Counted from the stretch's first letter, positions 1 to 9,665 are shown. The stretch: 60,261 nucleotides of DNA from Prevotellaceae bacterium UBA1746 (GCA_002314875.1 DCHS01000012.1:1-60261), one strand, 5' to 3'. Notes: generated by a model from the sequence alone, not told the origin. Program-made: numbers and translations.

Positions 1-352
1 TAAAATCAAATACGCGCGCCTGAGGTTTTTTTTCAAGTAAACCGTTTACTTTGTTTACTTTGTTTACTTTTTCGAGATTAAGTAGGTTGTCATATCAGCA
101 ACTACCTTGCTTTCCAATGTTAAAAATTTTCGCCTAACTAGAGCGGAGGTAATTTGAACTATAACGGACCTAATTCGAACGCTCTGCGCAGAGAGAAAAA
201 ATTGCCACCGCACCGCGTTTTTACTGCCCCATTTTCGGGTATTTTCATAGGGCGTAACATTAAGTTACGAAAATTATCTGAGACTACCAAGAAACGCTAT
301 GTTAAAAACCTTAACGAGAGTTAATTGGATGAACTTCTTCCGTTTTTAAAAA
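1..352. repeat. Left arm of contig-end inverted repeat
   Basis: This stretch matches the reverse complement of the last ~360 bases of the window, with scattered mismatches and small indels. Shared landmarks are the outermost TAAAATCAAATACGCGCGCC, three copies of a GTTTACTTT unit near 44-70, CGGACCTAATT, GCGTAACATTAAGTTACG (a hairpin with CGTAAC/GTTACG arms) and AACGCTATGTTAAAAACC. No transposase or intact gene is visible inside. Similarity fades around 350. It may be a dispersed repeat that stopped the assembly, or the ends of an element. Which of these is right cannot be decided here. Confidence 0.85.
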
Positions 353-400
353 AGTCATGCATTTCGAGTTTTTCTGCTTCGAAATATTATATTATCGCCG

Positions 401-408
401 TACCTTTG
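401..408 (+). promoter_or_regulatory. Isolated -7 box reading antisense into the first gene
   Basis: TACCTTTG fits the Bacteroidetes -7 consensus TAnnTTTG on the plus strand, between the left repeat arm and the convergent end of the first gene. No clear -33 TTTG lies 19-21 bases upstream. If active it would make RNA antisense to the 3' end of the gene at 524-4303. This could be chance in AT-rich DNA. Confidence 0.25.
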
Positions 409-464
409 CCATCGAAATCAACTTATAACTTGAAACACTTGACCTATGATCCTGGCACTAATAC

Positions 465-500
465 ACAAAAAAGCCAGATGCCTAAAAAGACACCTGGCTG
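465..500 (-). terminator. Intrinsic terminator of the large secreted protein gene
   Basis: Read on the minus strand just after the stop codon at 524, AGCCAG and CTGGCT form a stem (472-477 with 494-499) whose 3' arm is followed by TTTTTTG. The T run lies on the minus-strand side only, so it serves the gene at 524-4303. Confidence 0.75.
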
Positions 501-523
501 ATTATTCTAGAAGTATTGTAAAT

Positions 524-3500
524 TTACTTCACCATGTACTTCTTGCCGTTGACGATATAGAGACCTGCAGGGAGGTGATTCATATCACGGAGACGAAGAC
601 CGGAGATGGTGTAAATACCACCCTTCTGATCACGCTTGATGACAACCGTAGTGATGCCATTTGTGGAGGTCATGCGGCCATTTGCGGGAATCAAAGCATC
701 ACCGGTTTCACCGGTTTCGGGCATTTCAACGAAGTAACCAGTGTTGGCAACAACACTTTCACCTTCCTCAGAGATGAGGACCTTGGTATGATTGGTGTTG
801 AATACACCACACTTTTCAGGAAGTGTGACAGTTTCAAAGGTACCGGTAAGACCGTTGTTGCTCTTAGCGTTCGTAGTGGGTGAGAGCGTTGAGAAGAGAT
901 TGCCTTCAGGCATGAAGAAGAGAACAGACTTGCTGGTAGCACCTTCTGCAGGAACATAGACATAAGCTTGACCAGCAGTCAGCGTACCCTCTTCAGCCTT
1001 GAGCTGGATGTTGTTTTCAGGGTCCTGACCGATAACGCTGTAGAATACACCGGCATCGCCGTCAACATAGGTATCCATATCGAGGGTGAAGGTGTAAAGC
1101 TGAGGAGCGGAGGGATAGTCCACATCGAAGAGGAGACCACCGTCGTTCATGGCATTGTCAACCTCACTCGCAGTCTGAGGAACAAATTCAAAGGCAGCAT
1201 TGTCAGCACCGTTTGCGCTATCAGTAGCCTTAAGGCTAAGGGTTGATTCGCTGGCATAGAGATAAATATAGGTGCCGCTCTTAGCATCTTCCTTGTCAAG
1301 TACAAGGTTGAAACATCCAGGAGCCTTAGCGAACTGCATGCCAAATACATAAGGATCAGTGCTCTGAGAGAGTGTGGTAGTACCGCTGACAGGACAGAGA
1401 TACTTGCCAGTGTAGAGGTTCTTGAAGGTGAAACCAGCTTCAGCTTTTTCAACCTGCCAGTAGATACCAGGACGGAGAGCAGCGTTGTTTTCGTCAGCGT
1501 AAGCATCACCATTTTCTACACGACCGAGAAGTTGAACAGCATCCTGTTCAGAAGAAGTTGCAGCACAAATACTGCGACCTACAAGTGCAGTAGTTTCGCT
1601 CTTGCTCTTGATGACATAAAGACCAGCAGCAGGTACATGGAGAGCAGCGTTGAACTTGTCAAGAGCAGCGTTGAGAGCAGCGAGAACAGCATTGATTTCT
1701 TCAACCGTCATCACTTCCTTAACACCAGCCTCAGCCTCCTTGATAGCCTTTTCGAGGTCAGCAATAGCACCATCGTCATAGTAACCGAGGCCACTGCCTT
1801 CCACTGCAGCAGAAGTGAGTTCCTTGGCAGCCTCAACTGCATCCGTGATACGGGTAGGATCGGGGAAGTGGTCCAAGAAATCGTTGTACGCACTGAGAAG
1901 TTCCTCGTAGGTTTCCTGGGTAGCAACACCCTCATCAACCTCCTTCTTAGCCTTTTCGATGGCAGCCTGGAGACGTTCGATGATTTCCATGGGAACCGCA
2001 TTGAGAAGCGAATTAGCATAGTCAATGCTTACACGATGAACACGGAATTCAGACATAGCGTAGAAACCGCCGGCATATTCAGTGACACGCTCCTTGAAGA
2101 CGAGACGGAAGTTCTTGTATTTCTTATCAAAGAAGTAAGAGCAAGTACCGATATTGTTGTCCCAACCACCATTTACAGAGGTGTACTGGTAATCAAATTC
2201 AGAAGAACCCAACTTGGTCCAAAGTTTTTCCCAAGCCTTATCATCGCCATCAACATCAACGACATCGAGGAGACTTTCGTCATCAGTAGCATAGATGTCA
2301 AATGTGAGAGGAGCATCGTAGTCACCATAGAACCAGCCACTGTACCAGTCCTCATACATGACGGTCTTGAAGTGAAGGGCAATTTCCTCTTCATCAAGAA
2401 TAAACTGGAAGTAAGGATCACCCTTATACGTGTCATCCCAATCGTAATAGTGCGTACACCAGAAGGTATTTTCATCACCATCGAAGAGGTAGTCGAAGCC
2501 ACCATAAGAATTGTCAGATGCCTTAGAACTCATCTGAGAACCGCTGGTAAGAAGACCATCGAGTTCGAGGCTGTTGCTCTCAGCGGTGGTGTTCTTTGTG
2601 CCATCAGCATTGAAGATGTCATAGGTATAGGACTTGATGAGGGTATTCTCAGCCTTCTTGAGTGTTGACTGAAGATTGAACATGATCTTTGCACTTGCCA
2701 CATTGACCATGAGGGTCTGATAGTCCTCTTCGGAAAGAGAAATGACGCGCCAGCTGGAACCTGCATTACGAGCATCCCAATAAGTAACAGAATCTGCCCA
2801 CTTTGAGGTGTGGAGACCTGAATAGGTAGCAGCACTGGGAGCGGTGTAGTCAGCGTAAACGGGAAGCGAAGGACTGTAGATGCTGAACCAACCAGGAACG
2901 TACTCATTGGCAGCAAGAGCGTAACCAGTTTCAGGCTTTCCGGTCATGTGAATGGTGTAGTCAGAAGACTCAGCGCTACCGATATAGTTTTCGGTAACGA
3001 TGTTCTGCAGATAGAAGAGCGTATTGCCCTCATTGTCCTTCTTATTGGACTTTGTAGCATGCCAAACATACTTGGCTGTGTTGGCACAAAGTTGATAAGG
3101 AATACCGTTTTCGTCAGTAAGATTGCCATTGATGTCAGTGATGACCGCCTTTCCATTGGCATCCTTGCCGATGAAGATGTTCGTAGCCTCGTTGACATCA
3201 TCGGGGAAGAGGGACCAACGGAGATACAGGTCGCTGGTCTTTACTGCACTACCATCGAACATACAGCCACCGTCGTGACCATAGTCGTTGTAGTTGTCAA
3301 CCCAAGGCCAATCGGTATTTTCGTAGCCTGTAGCGCGCACATTATAGAAGATGTAATAACCTTCTTCAAACCCCTTACCGCTCTTGCAGAATGCATTGTA
3401 AGCCACGGGGAGAGCCTCTGCCACTGCGTCAATCTCTTCGTCAGTAGCATCACGTTCTTCGTTGTAGAGCGCGAGTGCATTTTTCCAAAGCTTAACAAAT

Positions 3501-4303
3501 TCAGAATAGAGAGTAGCATCAAATTCACCAACACCATCACCAACGGGATAACTGCTGAGATCAATGCTCAAGGTGCCGTCAGTCAAGTTGGCCATAGCAG
3601 CTTCAAGGCTCTGCATTGCTGAAAGTTCAGAAACGGTATAAATAAGCCATGCGTTGGTATCGTAATCCGTATCACGGCTTGCTGTACCTGAAGTTACGCC
3701 GTCACCAAGACCACAGAGGTAAGAATAGGTAGCATAAGCATCTTCGGGATCGTTGGACTCATAGTTGGCGATGACCACAGCATTGTCCACCTCGCAATAA
3801 GTAGCGATTGTGTAGTCAAAGGCACTGCCAGTATCACGCGCTTCTGCGGCATAAGCTTCAATGCCGGTATAGTCTGCATCATCGTTGCTATATTCATATT
3901 CATCAGAATAAGACTTGCTGCTCTTGACGGTCACCTTCCAAGCACGGTCGATGGCATCGCCGAAGAAGTTTCTCTGGCCAAGGCCATAGAGGTAGTTGCC
4001 AGCATAGTTTTGAACATAGTAAACGACAGAGCCGTCGGCAGTCTTTTCACCCGTGGGAACGAACTTGAAAAGATTGTCAGTAGAAAGGTAACTGGTAGAG
4101 ACGATGCTCTCGCCATTCAGAAAAGCAGTGTAGCCACCATTGAAGGCAGAAGCACCACCCTGAAGACAATACCAGCGGCCAGACTCGATGGCAGAAGGTG
4201 CCACAGGATTACTGAAGTCGTAGGTCCAGTAGCGTGCATTTGCAGTCATTGCACCTGACGCAAAGAGAACGCTGGTAGCAAAGAGAGTAAATAATTTTCT
4301 CAT
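524..4303 (-). CDS. Large secreted multidomain protein, discoidin-like and FIVAR-like, with C-terminal sorting domain
   Basis: This is a 1259-residue exported protein of unknown substrate. It starts with a signal peptide (MRKLFTLFATSVLFASGAMTANA). Around residues 590-760 it has a region resembling an F5/8 type C (discoidin-like) fold, with Phe-Asp-Gly-Asp-x-x-Thr-x-Trp features. About 770-890 is helical with FIVAR-like repeats. The last ~32 residues (from GGIYTISGLRLRDM) look like the type IX secretion C-terminal sorting signal common in Prevotella. I infer surface attachment or secretion, perhaps binding or acting on a glycan. No catalytic motif was recognised. It has its own -7 promoter and a terminator, so it is monocistronic. 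Confidence 0.8.
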   Translation of the reverse strand: MRKLFTLFATSVLFASGAMTANARYWTYDFSNPVAPSAIESGRWYCLQGGASAFNGGYTAFLNGESIVSTSYLSTDNLFKFVPTGEKTADGSVVYYVQNYAGNYLYGLGQRNFFGDAIDRAWKVTVKSSKSYSDEYEYSNDDADYTGIEAYAAEARDTGSAFDYTIATYCEVDNAVVIANYESNDPEDAYATYSYLCGLGDGVTSGTASRDTDYDTNAWLIYTVSELSAMQSLEAAMANLTDGTLSIDLSSYPVGDGVGEFDATLYSEFVKLWKNALALYNEERDATDEEIDAVAEALPVAYNAFCKSGKGFEEGYYIFYNVRATGYENTDWPWVDNYNDYGHDGGCMFDGSAVKTSDLYLRWSLFPDDVNEATNIFIGKDANGKAVITDINGNLTDENGIPYQLCANTAKYVWHATKSNKKDNEGNTLFYLQNIVTENYIGSAESSDYTIHMTGKPETGYALAANEYVPGWFSIYSPSLPVYADYTAPSAATYSGLHTSKWADSVTYWDARNAGSSWRVISLSEEDYQTLMVNVASAKIMFNLQSTLKKAENTLIKSYTYDIFNADGTKNTTAESNSLELDGLLTSGSQMSSKASDNSYGGFDYLFDGDENTFWCTHYYDWDDTYKGDPYFQFILDEEEIALHFKTVMYEDWYSGWFYGDYDAPLTFDIYATDDESLLDVVDVDGDDKAWEKLWTKLGSSEFDYQYTSVNGGWDNNIGTCSYFFDKKYKNFRLVFKERVTEYAGGFYAMSEFRVHRVSIDYANSLLNAVPMEIIERLQAAIEKAKKEVDEGVATQETYEELLSAYNDFLDHFPDPTRITDAVEAAKELTSAAVEGSGLGYYDDGAIADLEKAIKEAEAGVKEVMTVEEINAVLAALNAALDKFNAALHVPAAGLYVIKSKSETTALVGRSICAATSSEQDAVQLLGRVENGDAYADENNAALRPGIYWQVEKAEAGFTFKNLYTGKYLCPVSGTTTLSQSTDPYVFGMQFAKAPGCFNLVLDKEDAKSGTYIYLYASESTLSLKATDSANGADNAAFEFVPQTASEVDNAMNDGGLLFDVDYPSAPQLYTFTLDMDTYVDGDAGVFYSVIGQDPENNIQLKAEEGTLTAGQAYVYVPAEGATSKSVLFFMPEGNLFSTLSPTTNAKSNNGLTGTFETVTLPEKCGVFNTNHTKVLISEEGESVVANTGYFVEMPETGETGDALIPANGRMTSTNGITTVVIKRDQKGGIYTISGLRLRDMNHLPAGLYIVNGKKYMVK

Positions 4304-4345
4304 AAGTTTTTATGTAAGTGGTTAATAGTTTTTCTTTTTGCGCAG

Positions 4346-4353
4346 CAAATGTA
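4346..4353 (-). promoter_or_regulatory. -7 promoter box of the large secreted protein gene
   Basis: TACATTTG on the minus strand fits TAnnTTTG, about 43 bases before the ATG at 4303. A TTG lies 23 bases further upstream, slightly beyond the usual spacing. Confidence 0.55.
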
Positions 4354-4453
4354 CGAATAATTATTGTATTTTTTAACAATTTGCCGTCAAGTTTTTGTGT
4401 TTTATAGACGATTTCACATTTTTTGTCTATTACTTTTTCCTTTGGGATGGTGT

Positions 4454-4474
4454 TTTGGGCGAAATACGCCCAAA
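4454..4474. other. Perfect hairpin downstream of nhaC
   Basis: TTTGGGCG and CGCCCAAA form a perfect 8-bp stem around AAATA, 40 bases past the nhaC stop. No T run follows on either strand, so it is a weak terminator at best. It may instead protect the 3' end of the nhaC mRNA. Confidence 0.45.
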
Positions 4475-4513
4475 CTTGCAGGACGGGGATTCTGGAGATT
4501 GCAGGGGTACGGA

Positions 4514-5962
4514 CTAATTCTTGTTAACCTTCGGCTCCAGACGGTGACGCATGATGTAGGTCACGAGGATGGTCATCAGGGGAGAAAGATAGTTGAAGAC
4601 ACAATAAGGCGCATAGACCAAAGCACTGACACCGAGGACACTGGACTGCGTCATACCACAGGTGTTCCAGGGAACGAGGACGGAGGTGACAGTGGCACTG
4701 TCTTCTATCGTTCGGCTTAACAAGCGCGACTCGTAGCCCTGCTTTTCGTAAGTTTCCTTGTACATGGAACCCGTGACGATGATGGCAAGATACTGGTCGC
4801 TCATCGACATATTCATAAAGATACCCGTTGCCACGGTACTGCTGATTAAGGAAATGGTTCCGTGGGCAAGTTTCAGCAAGGCACGCATAAGACTTTCCAA
4901 CATGCCCGTAGCTGTCATCGCAGCACCGAAAGTCATGGCGCAGACGAAAAGCCAGATGGTATTCATCATGCCTGACATACCACGCGTTGCCACCAGACTG
5001 TTGAGGGATTCAACACCGGTATCGAGGGAGGTGCTTCCGTAAATCATCGTCATCATGCCACGAATTGCATTGACCTCTGTGCGCTCGCCAGCGCCAGCGA
5101 TTTCGAAAAGAAGTTCACTCTGAGAGAAAACGGCAGCAACGCAGGCCATGGCAATGCCAAGGAAAAGGATGACGAGGGTATTCCAACGGCGGGCAATCAT
5201 GATGGCAGTGATGCCGGGAACGATGAGAAGCCAGGGGGAGATATTGAAAGTTGCAGCAAGGGCAGTTCTTACTCCCTCCACATCGCCGTGGCCATGGGCT
5301 CCTGTGATGATTCCGACAATCATATAGGTCACAAGGGCGACGCAGAAAGTTGGAATGGTGGTACGGAGCATATAGCTGATGTGGGTGAAGAGGGGTGTTC
5401 CCACGGTAGATGAGGCCATGACGGTGGTATCGCTGAGCGGCGAAATTTTATCGCCGAAATAGGCACCGGAGATGATGGCACCGGCAACCCAGCCTTCGGT
5501 GAATCCGAGGGCGACGCCAATGCTCATCAGGGCAATACCGACGGTGGCAATCGTTGTCCAGGAGGAACCTGTCATCACACTGACGAGGGCGCTGATGATG
5601 CAGGCGCAGACGAGGAACCAGGTGGGATGGAGGAACTGAACACCGTAATAGATCATCGTGGGAACGATGCCGCTGACCATCCACGAGCCGCCGAGGGCTC
5701 CGATGAGAAGGAGGATAAGCATGGCGACAGCAATGGCGGACATTTTCTCCTTGATGGCGGCATCGAGCATCTCGAAAGTGAGATGGCGGGTGGCGAGACC
5801 AACGGCAACACAGAATGCGGAGGCAACGAGGAGTGCCACCTGTGATGCACCGCCAAGGGCATTATCGCCATAAAGCGCCACCACCCCACCGATAAGACCG
5901 ATGAGGAGGAGTAACGGAGTTGCAGAAATCCAGACTGAGGGCAACGATTTTTCAGTGTTCAT
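4514..5962 (-). CDS. nhaC: Na+/H+ antiporter, NhaC family
   Basis: This 482-residue polytopic inner-membrane protein has many hydrophobic segments and Gly/Ser-rich turns such as SALVSVMTGSSWTTIATVGI and SGAYFGDKISPLSDTT, typical of the NhaC family (Ion Transporter superfamily). NhaC proteins exchange cytoplasmic Na+ for external H+. It starts 51 bases after hppA on the same strand, separated by a GC-rich hairpin, so it may be cotranscribed. Its neighbour is a pyrophosphatase predicted to be Na+-pumping, which would place both in sodium homeostasis. Exact substrate (Na+ alone, or an organic acid/Na+ exchange as in some NhaC homologues) cannot be read from sequence. Confidence 0.85.
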   Translation of the reverse strand: MNTEKSLPSVWISATPLLLLIGLIGGVVALYGDNALGGASQVALLVASAFCVAVGLATRHLTFEMLDAAIKEKMSAIAVAMLILLLIGALGGSWMVSGIVPTMIYYGVQFLHPTWFLVCACIISALVSVMTGSSWTTIATVGIALMSIGVALGFTEGWVAGAIISGAYFGDKISPLSDTTVMASSTVGTPLFTHISYMLRTTIPTFCVALVTYMIVGIITGAHGHGDVEGVRTALAATFNISPWLLIVPGITAIMIARRWNTLVILFLGIAMACVAAVFSQSELLFEIAGAGERTEVNAIRGMMTMIYGSTSLDTGVESLNSLVATRGMSGMMNTIWLFVCAMTFGAAMTATGMLESLMRALLKLAHGTISLISSTVATGIFMNMSMSDQYLAIIVTGSMYKETYEKQGYESRLLSRTIEDSATVTSVLVPWNTCGMTQSSVLGVSALVYAPYCVFNYLSPLMTILVTYIMRHRLEPKVNKN

Positions 5963-5975
5963 AAGTTTACATAAT

Positions 5976-6001
5976 AAGGCGCCCGTTTTTCAGGGCGCCT
6001 T
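5976..6001. terminator. GC-rich hairpin between hppA and nhaC
   Basis: AAGGCGCCC and GGGCGCCTT form a perfect 9-bp stem with an 8-base loop. On the minus strand, the direction of both flanking genes, it follows the hppA stop but is trailed only by TATTAT. On the plus strand it is followed by a T-rich run. It probably terminates hppA mRNA partially and sets the hppA:nhaC ratio. Confidence 0.6.
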
Positions 6002-6013
6002 TGTTTTTTTATT

Positions 6014-8194
6014 TTAGATGAAGTAAACGGTGAGACCAGCCATTACGATGCTGACCATTGACATCAGCTTAATGAGAATGTTAAGGCTGGGACCGGATGT
6101 ATCCTTGAAGGGATCGCCGACAGTATCGCCGACAATGGTTGCCTTGTGGCAGTCACTACCCTTTCCACCGAAGTTTCCTTCTTCAACCATCTTCTTGGCA
6201 TTATCCCAAGCACCACCGGCGTTGGACATGAAGATAGCGAGGGTGAAACCTGCTGCAAGACCACCAACGAGGAGACCGAGAACACCGGCAACACCGAGGA
6301 TGAGACCTGTAACGATAGGAATGATGATAGCGAGGAGTGAGGGGAAGATCATCTCACGCTGAGCAGCGAGGGTGGAAATTTCAACGCAACGCTTGTAGTC
6401 AGGAGTTCCCGTTCCTTCGAGAATACCGGGGATGTTCTTGAACTGACGGCGAACTTCCTTTACCATATCCTCAGCAGCACGACCAACGGCACCCATAGTG
6501 ATACCGCTGAAGAGGAAGGCTGCCATAGCACCGACGAAGACACCGACGATAACCTTGGGATTCATGAGGTTCACCTGGAAATAGTCCATGAAGGAAGGAA
6601 TATCCTGAATGTGGGTGAGGACATCAGCCATGTGGGCATTGCCAGCCTCAGCGAGACGGTTTACAGCCTCCTTGATTTCTTCAATATAAGAAGCGAGAAG
6701 AGCCAAAGCGGTGAGAGCAGCAGAACCGATAGCAAAACCCTTACCTGTTGCAGCGGTGGTATTGCCAAGAGCATCGAGAGCATCGGTACGCTTGCGAACT
6801 TCTTCACCAAGTTCACTCATTTCTGCATTACCACCAGCGTTATCAGCGATAGGACCATAAGCATCGGTAGCAAGGGTGATACCGAGGGTGGAAAGCATAC
6901 CAACGGCAGCAATACCAACACCATAAAGACCCTGAGAAAGTGCGGTAGCATTTACATCAAGATCAAAACCATTAGCGCAGAGATAACTGAGCATGATGGC
7001 AACACCGATGGTAAGGACGGGAACGGCGGTAGAGATCATACCCGTTCCGACACCCTTGATGATAACGGTAGCAGCACCGGTCTGGCTTGCAGCGGAAATC
7101 TGCTGGGTGGGACGGTAAGAGTGAGAAGTATAGTATTCGGTTGCCTGGCCAATGATAACACCGGCGAGAAGACCAACGATAACGGAGCAGGAGATGTAGA
7201 TCCAGTTGGGGATGCCAAGGAGATAAAGGATGGCAAAGGTGGCAACAGCAATGAGGGCAGCACTGACATTGGTACCAACGCCTAATGAATGGAGGAGTTC
7301 CTTCATCGTTGCACCTTCCTTGGTACGAACGAGGAAGATACCGATGAGGCTGAGGAAGATACCTACAGCAGCGATGATCATCGGAGCAATGACATAGTTC
7401 AACTGGAGTTCCGTGCCAAGATAAGCGGTAGCACCGAGAGCAGCGGTAGAGAGGATAGAACCGCAGTAGCTTTCATAAAGGTCTGCACCCATACCGGCAA
7501 CGTCACCGACATTGTCACCAACATTATCAGCGATGGTTGCGGGGTTACGGGGATCGTCTTCGGGAATATCAGCCTCAACCTTACCCACGATGTCAGCACC
7601 AACGTCAGCAGCCTTGGTATAGATACCACCACCAACACGGGCAAAGAGAGCCTGGGTTGATGCACCCATACCGAAGGTCAGCATGGTGGTCGTGATGGTG
7701 ATGAGACTGTCAACGCCACATGCATTAAGGATAACGAACCAGATGGCGATGTCAAGAAGACCGAGACCTACCACGGTCAAACCCATTACAGCACCAGAGC
7801 GGAAGGCTACCTTCAGACCAGCGTCAAGACTCTGACGGGCAGCATTGGCAGTACGACCGGAAGCATAGGTAGCGGTCTTCATACCGAAGAAACCTGCGAG
7901 ACCGGAGAAGAAACCACCAGTGAGGAATGCAAACGGTACCCAAGGATTCTGCAACTGGAAACCGTAAGCCATCACTGCGAAAATTGCGGCGAGGACGATG
8001 AATACAACGAGAACGACCTTGTACTGCTGCTTGAGGTAGGCCATGGCACCACGGCGAACATATTCAGCAATTTCTCTCATTCGGTCGTTTCCTTCGTCAG
8101 CCTTTCTCATAGACTGGAAGAAAAACCATGCCATAGCCAATGCTACGACAGAAGCTACTGGAACAAGCCAGAAAACTAATGGAATGTTTTGCAT
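6014..8194 (-). CDS. hppA: K+-dependent membrane-bound pyrophosphatase (ion-pumping)
   Basis: This 726-residue membrane PPase hydrolyses pyrophosphate and pumps Na+ and/or H+ outward. The Asp-rich substrate loops are intact: DDPRNPATIADNVGDNVGD in the first half, and GDTVGDPFKDTSGP near the C-terminus. At residues 477-486 the sequence is GNTTAATGKG. Family work associates Ala at the fifth position (here A481) with K+-dependent enzymes and Lys with K+-independent H+ pumps, so this should be K+-dependent. In Bacteroidetes that group includes Na+ and Na+/H+ pumps. About 16 hydrophobic segments are visible. nhaC follows on the same strand. A promoter with both boxes lies about 65 bases upstream of the start. 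Confidence 0.93.
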   Translation of the reverse strand: MQNIPLVFWLVPVASVVALAMAWFFFQSMRKADEGNDRMREIAEYVRRGAMAYLKQQYKVVLVVFIVLAAIFAVMAYGFQLQNPWVPFAFLTGGFFSGLAGFFGMKTATYASGRTANAARQSLDAGLKVAFRSGAVMGLTVVGLGLLDIAIWFVILNACGVDSLITITTTMLTFGMGASTQALFARVGGGIYTKAADVGADIVGKVEADIPEDDPRNPATIADNVGDNVGDVAGMGADLYESYCGSILSTAALGATAYLGTELQLNYVIAPMIIAAVGIFLSLIGIFLVRTKEGATMKELLHSLGVGTNVSAALIAVATFAILYLLGIPNWIYISCSVIVGLLAGVIIGQATEYYTSHSYRPTQQISAASQTGAATVIIKGVGTGMISTAVPVLTIGVAIMLSYLCANGFDLDVNATALSQGLYGVGIAAVGMLSTLGITLATDAYGPIADNAGGNAEMSELGEEVRKRTDALDALGNTTAATGKGFAIGSAALTALALLASYIEEIKEAVNRLAEAGNAHMADVLTHIQDIPSFMDYFQVNLMNPKVIVGVFVGAMAAFLFSGITMGAVGRAAEDMVKEVRRQFKNIPGILEGTGTPDYKRCVEISTLAAQREMIFPSLLAIIIPIVTGLILGVAGVLGLLVGGLAAGFTLAIFMSNAGGAWDNAKKMVEEGNFGGKGSDCHKATIVGDTVGDPFKDTSGPSLNILIKLMSMVSIVMAGLTVYFI

Positions 8195-8260
8195 AGAAAA
8201 TATGATTATAGGTTAATAGTGTTTTTTGAGGTTAAGAGGGTTTATAAGGGAATCGGACTG

Positions 8261-8291
8261 CAAATATAATATGTAAAAATTGTTTTGTCAA
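8261..8291 (-). promoter_or_regulatory. hppA promoter
   Basis: On the minus strand TTG (8289-8291, within TTGACA) is followed after 20 bases by TATATTTG (8261-8268), matching both Bacteroidetes promoter elements. The predicted 5' leader is roughly 60 bases. Confidence 0.7.
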
Positions 8292-8310
8292 GGAAAATGG
8301 GAAAAAATTG

Positions 8311-9588
8311 TCATTTTTCTTGCACCTTACTTAAATAATAGGCACGAAGGGAGGGCCAGGAATAATAGGGATAGTGGTCGGTGGGGATGGGGAGAGAGAC
8401 CTCGCGCTCGTTGAGAAGGGCCTTGACGAGGATATCACCCTTGCCGGCTTTTTTCGGACGATAAAAGACGAGTTGGATGTTGCAGCCCATAGGGAAGATG
8501 CGGTAGTTGGCCCAAACGCAATCAAGGGTATCAACGCCCTCAACGGGAACTTTCGGATAGGAATTGCCGAGTTCCAGAAGAGCGGCCAGCGGAAGAACAT
8601 CGACCTCATGGCCGAAACGCATCGTTGCACCATGGAAGGTACGGCTGCCGGTAATAGTGTCGGCCGTAGCCAGGATGTTTTGCAAAAGGTTCTTCTGGCA
8701 CATCGGAGCCTGCTCGGCAGAGTAGTAAAGATACCACTCCAGGTTCCAGCAGCGCCACATATTATAGCAATCTTCTTCGGAGAAAAGATCATAGAGATCA
8801 AGACCATCATCGTGGCTCTGCATATTGCCGCAGATATCAAAGGTCTTACGCACCATCTGTTCGCGATCGACGATACTGTCGTTGTATGCTGCATCCGTGA
8901 AGAGAACGCTCCAAAGATGCTCGGGACGGATGAACTCCTTTTTATAGTCAAAAGGCACGCGGGCAAAGCGTTCGTCAGTCTGTTCCTGGAGTTCCTTTGT
9001 CCAAGGATCGTTGAGATAATACTGGAAACTCTCGCTGACATCGTTGTGGATGCGGAGACGGCGGTTGGCCTTGCAGAGTTCCTCGCACTCAGCCTCCATA
9101 CTCAAGATGCAACGGATGACGACGGTACTGCGCGCATCGACCTCGGCATTCTTTGCCTTGAAAATCTCCGGGAAGCGTTCCGTTAATCGTTTTCCGATAT
9201 CATGGTGCTGACGTTCGCCGACCGTAGTGAGTTCACCAAGACGTTTGACGGTGGAAGGATAGAAGCCCTCAAGTTGTTGCAATAACCATTCGCCGCGAGG
9301 AGTGAGTTTTCCCTGATCCTTGGCGCGTTTGAGCACATCGATAACATCAGTATATTGGTTGTCGTGGATGAGCCAGCGACTGCCGTGACGGCCATAGTGA
9401 GACAAGTAAAAAGGCTCATAACCTTTCGGTGTCGGCGTCAGTTTCTCAGTAGGAGGAATATAGGCCACATAGCAACTGGCTGACAGCAAGGGATTATCAT
9501 GGATTTCCTGGCGGGCCTGCGTCCATTCGCTTTGGGCCTTTGCCCCTAAGGAAAACAGGATGAGAATAAGGGAGAATATGCGATACAT
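8311..9588 (-). CDS. Secreted histidine phosphatase (branch 2, phytase/MINPP-like)
   Basis: This is a phosphomonoesterase of the histidine acid phosphatase clan, about 425 residues. I start it at the ATG at 9588, which gives a clean signal peptide (MYRIFSLILILFSLGAKAQ). A longer reading would need a TTG that lies inside the promoter box. The nucleophile motif is RHGSR at about residues 67-71 and a proton-donor-like GHE (FGHEVDVLPLAALL) lies in the C-terminal third. Bacteroidetes relatives include MINPP-like inositol phosphate phosphatases, but phytate as the substrate is inference. It belongs to a window rich in exported phosphoesterases. Confidence 0.8.
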   Translation of the reverse strand: MYRIFSLILILFSLGAKAQSEWTQARQEIHDNPLLSASCYVAYIPPTEKLTPTPKGYEPFYLSHYGRHGSRWLIHDNQYTDVIDVLKRAKDQGKLTPRGEWLLQQLEGFYPSTVKRLGELTTVGERQHHDIGKRLTERFPEIFKAKNAEVDARSTVVIRCILSMEAECEELCKANRRLRIHNDVSESFQYYLNDPWTKELQEQTDERFARVPFDYKKEFIRPEHLWSVLFTDAAYNDSIVDREQMVRKTFDICGNMQSHDDGLDLYDLFSEEDCYNMWRCWNLEWYLYYSAEQAPMCQKNLLQNILATADTITGSRTFHGATMRFGHEVDVLPLAALLELGNSYPKVPVEGVDTLDCVWANYRIFPMGCNIQLVFYRPKKAGKGDILVKALLNEREVSLPIPTDHYPYYSWPSLRAYYLSKVQEK

Positions 9589-9633
9589 GATGCGTTTTCT
9601 ATTAAAACTTGAATTTTTATAGGATTTTCGAGG

Positions 9634-9665
9634 CAAAGTTACACATTATTTTTCATAAATACAAA
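9634..9665 (-). promoter_or_regulatory. Promoter of the histidine phosphatase gene
   Basis: TTTG (9662-9665) and TAACTTTG (9634-9641) sit 20 bases apart on the minus strand. The -7 box overlaps the only alternative upstream start codon (a TTG), supporting the ATG at 9588 as the real start. Confidence 0.7.

Noticed and set aside
1..352. Terminal inverted repeats of an insertion sequence or transposon
   Set aside because: No transposase or integrase is seen in 60 kb, and the interior is core metabolism; called a repeat only.
446..883. 145-codon plus-strand frame near the left end, preceded by a -7-like box
   Set aside because: It lies antisense to the end of the large secreted protein gene, has no recognisable domain, and is low in typical protein features; treated as a shadow frame.
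1532..2668. 378-codon plus-strand frame opposite the large secreted protein
   Set aside because: Antisense to a gene with signal peptide, domains and sorting tail; the translation shows no signal peptide or motif.
6611..7285. 224-codon plus-strand frame opposite hppA
   Set aside because: Mirror of a well-conserved membrane pyrophosphatase; the Ser/Thr/Gly-rich translation is typical of a shadow frame.
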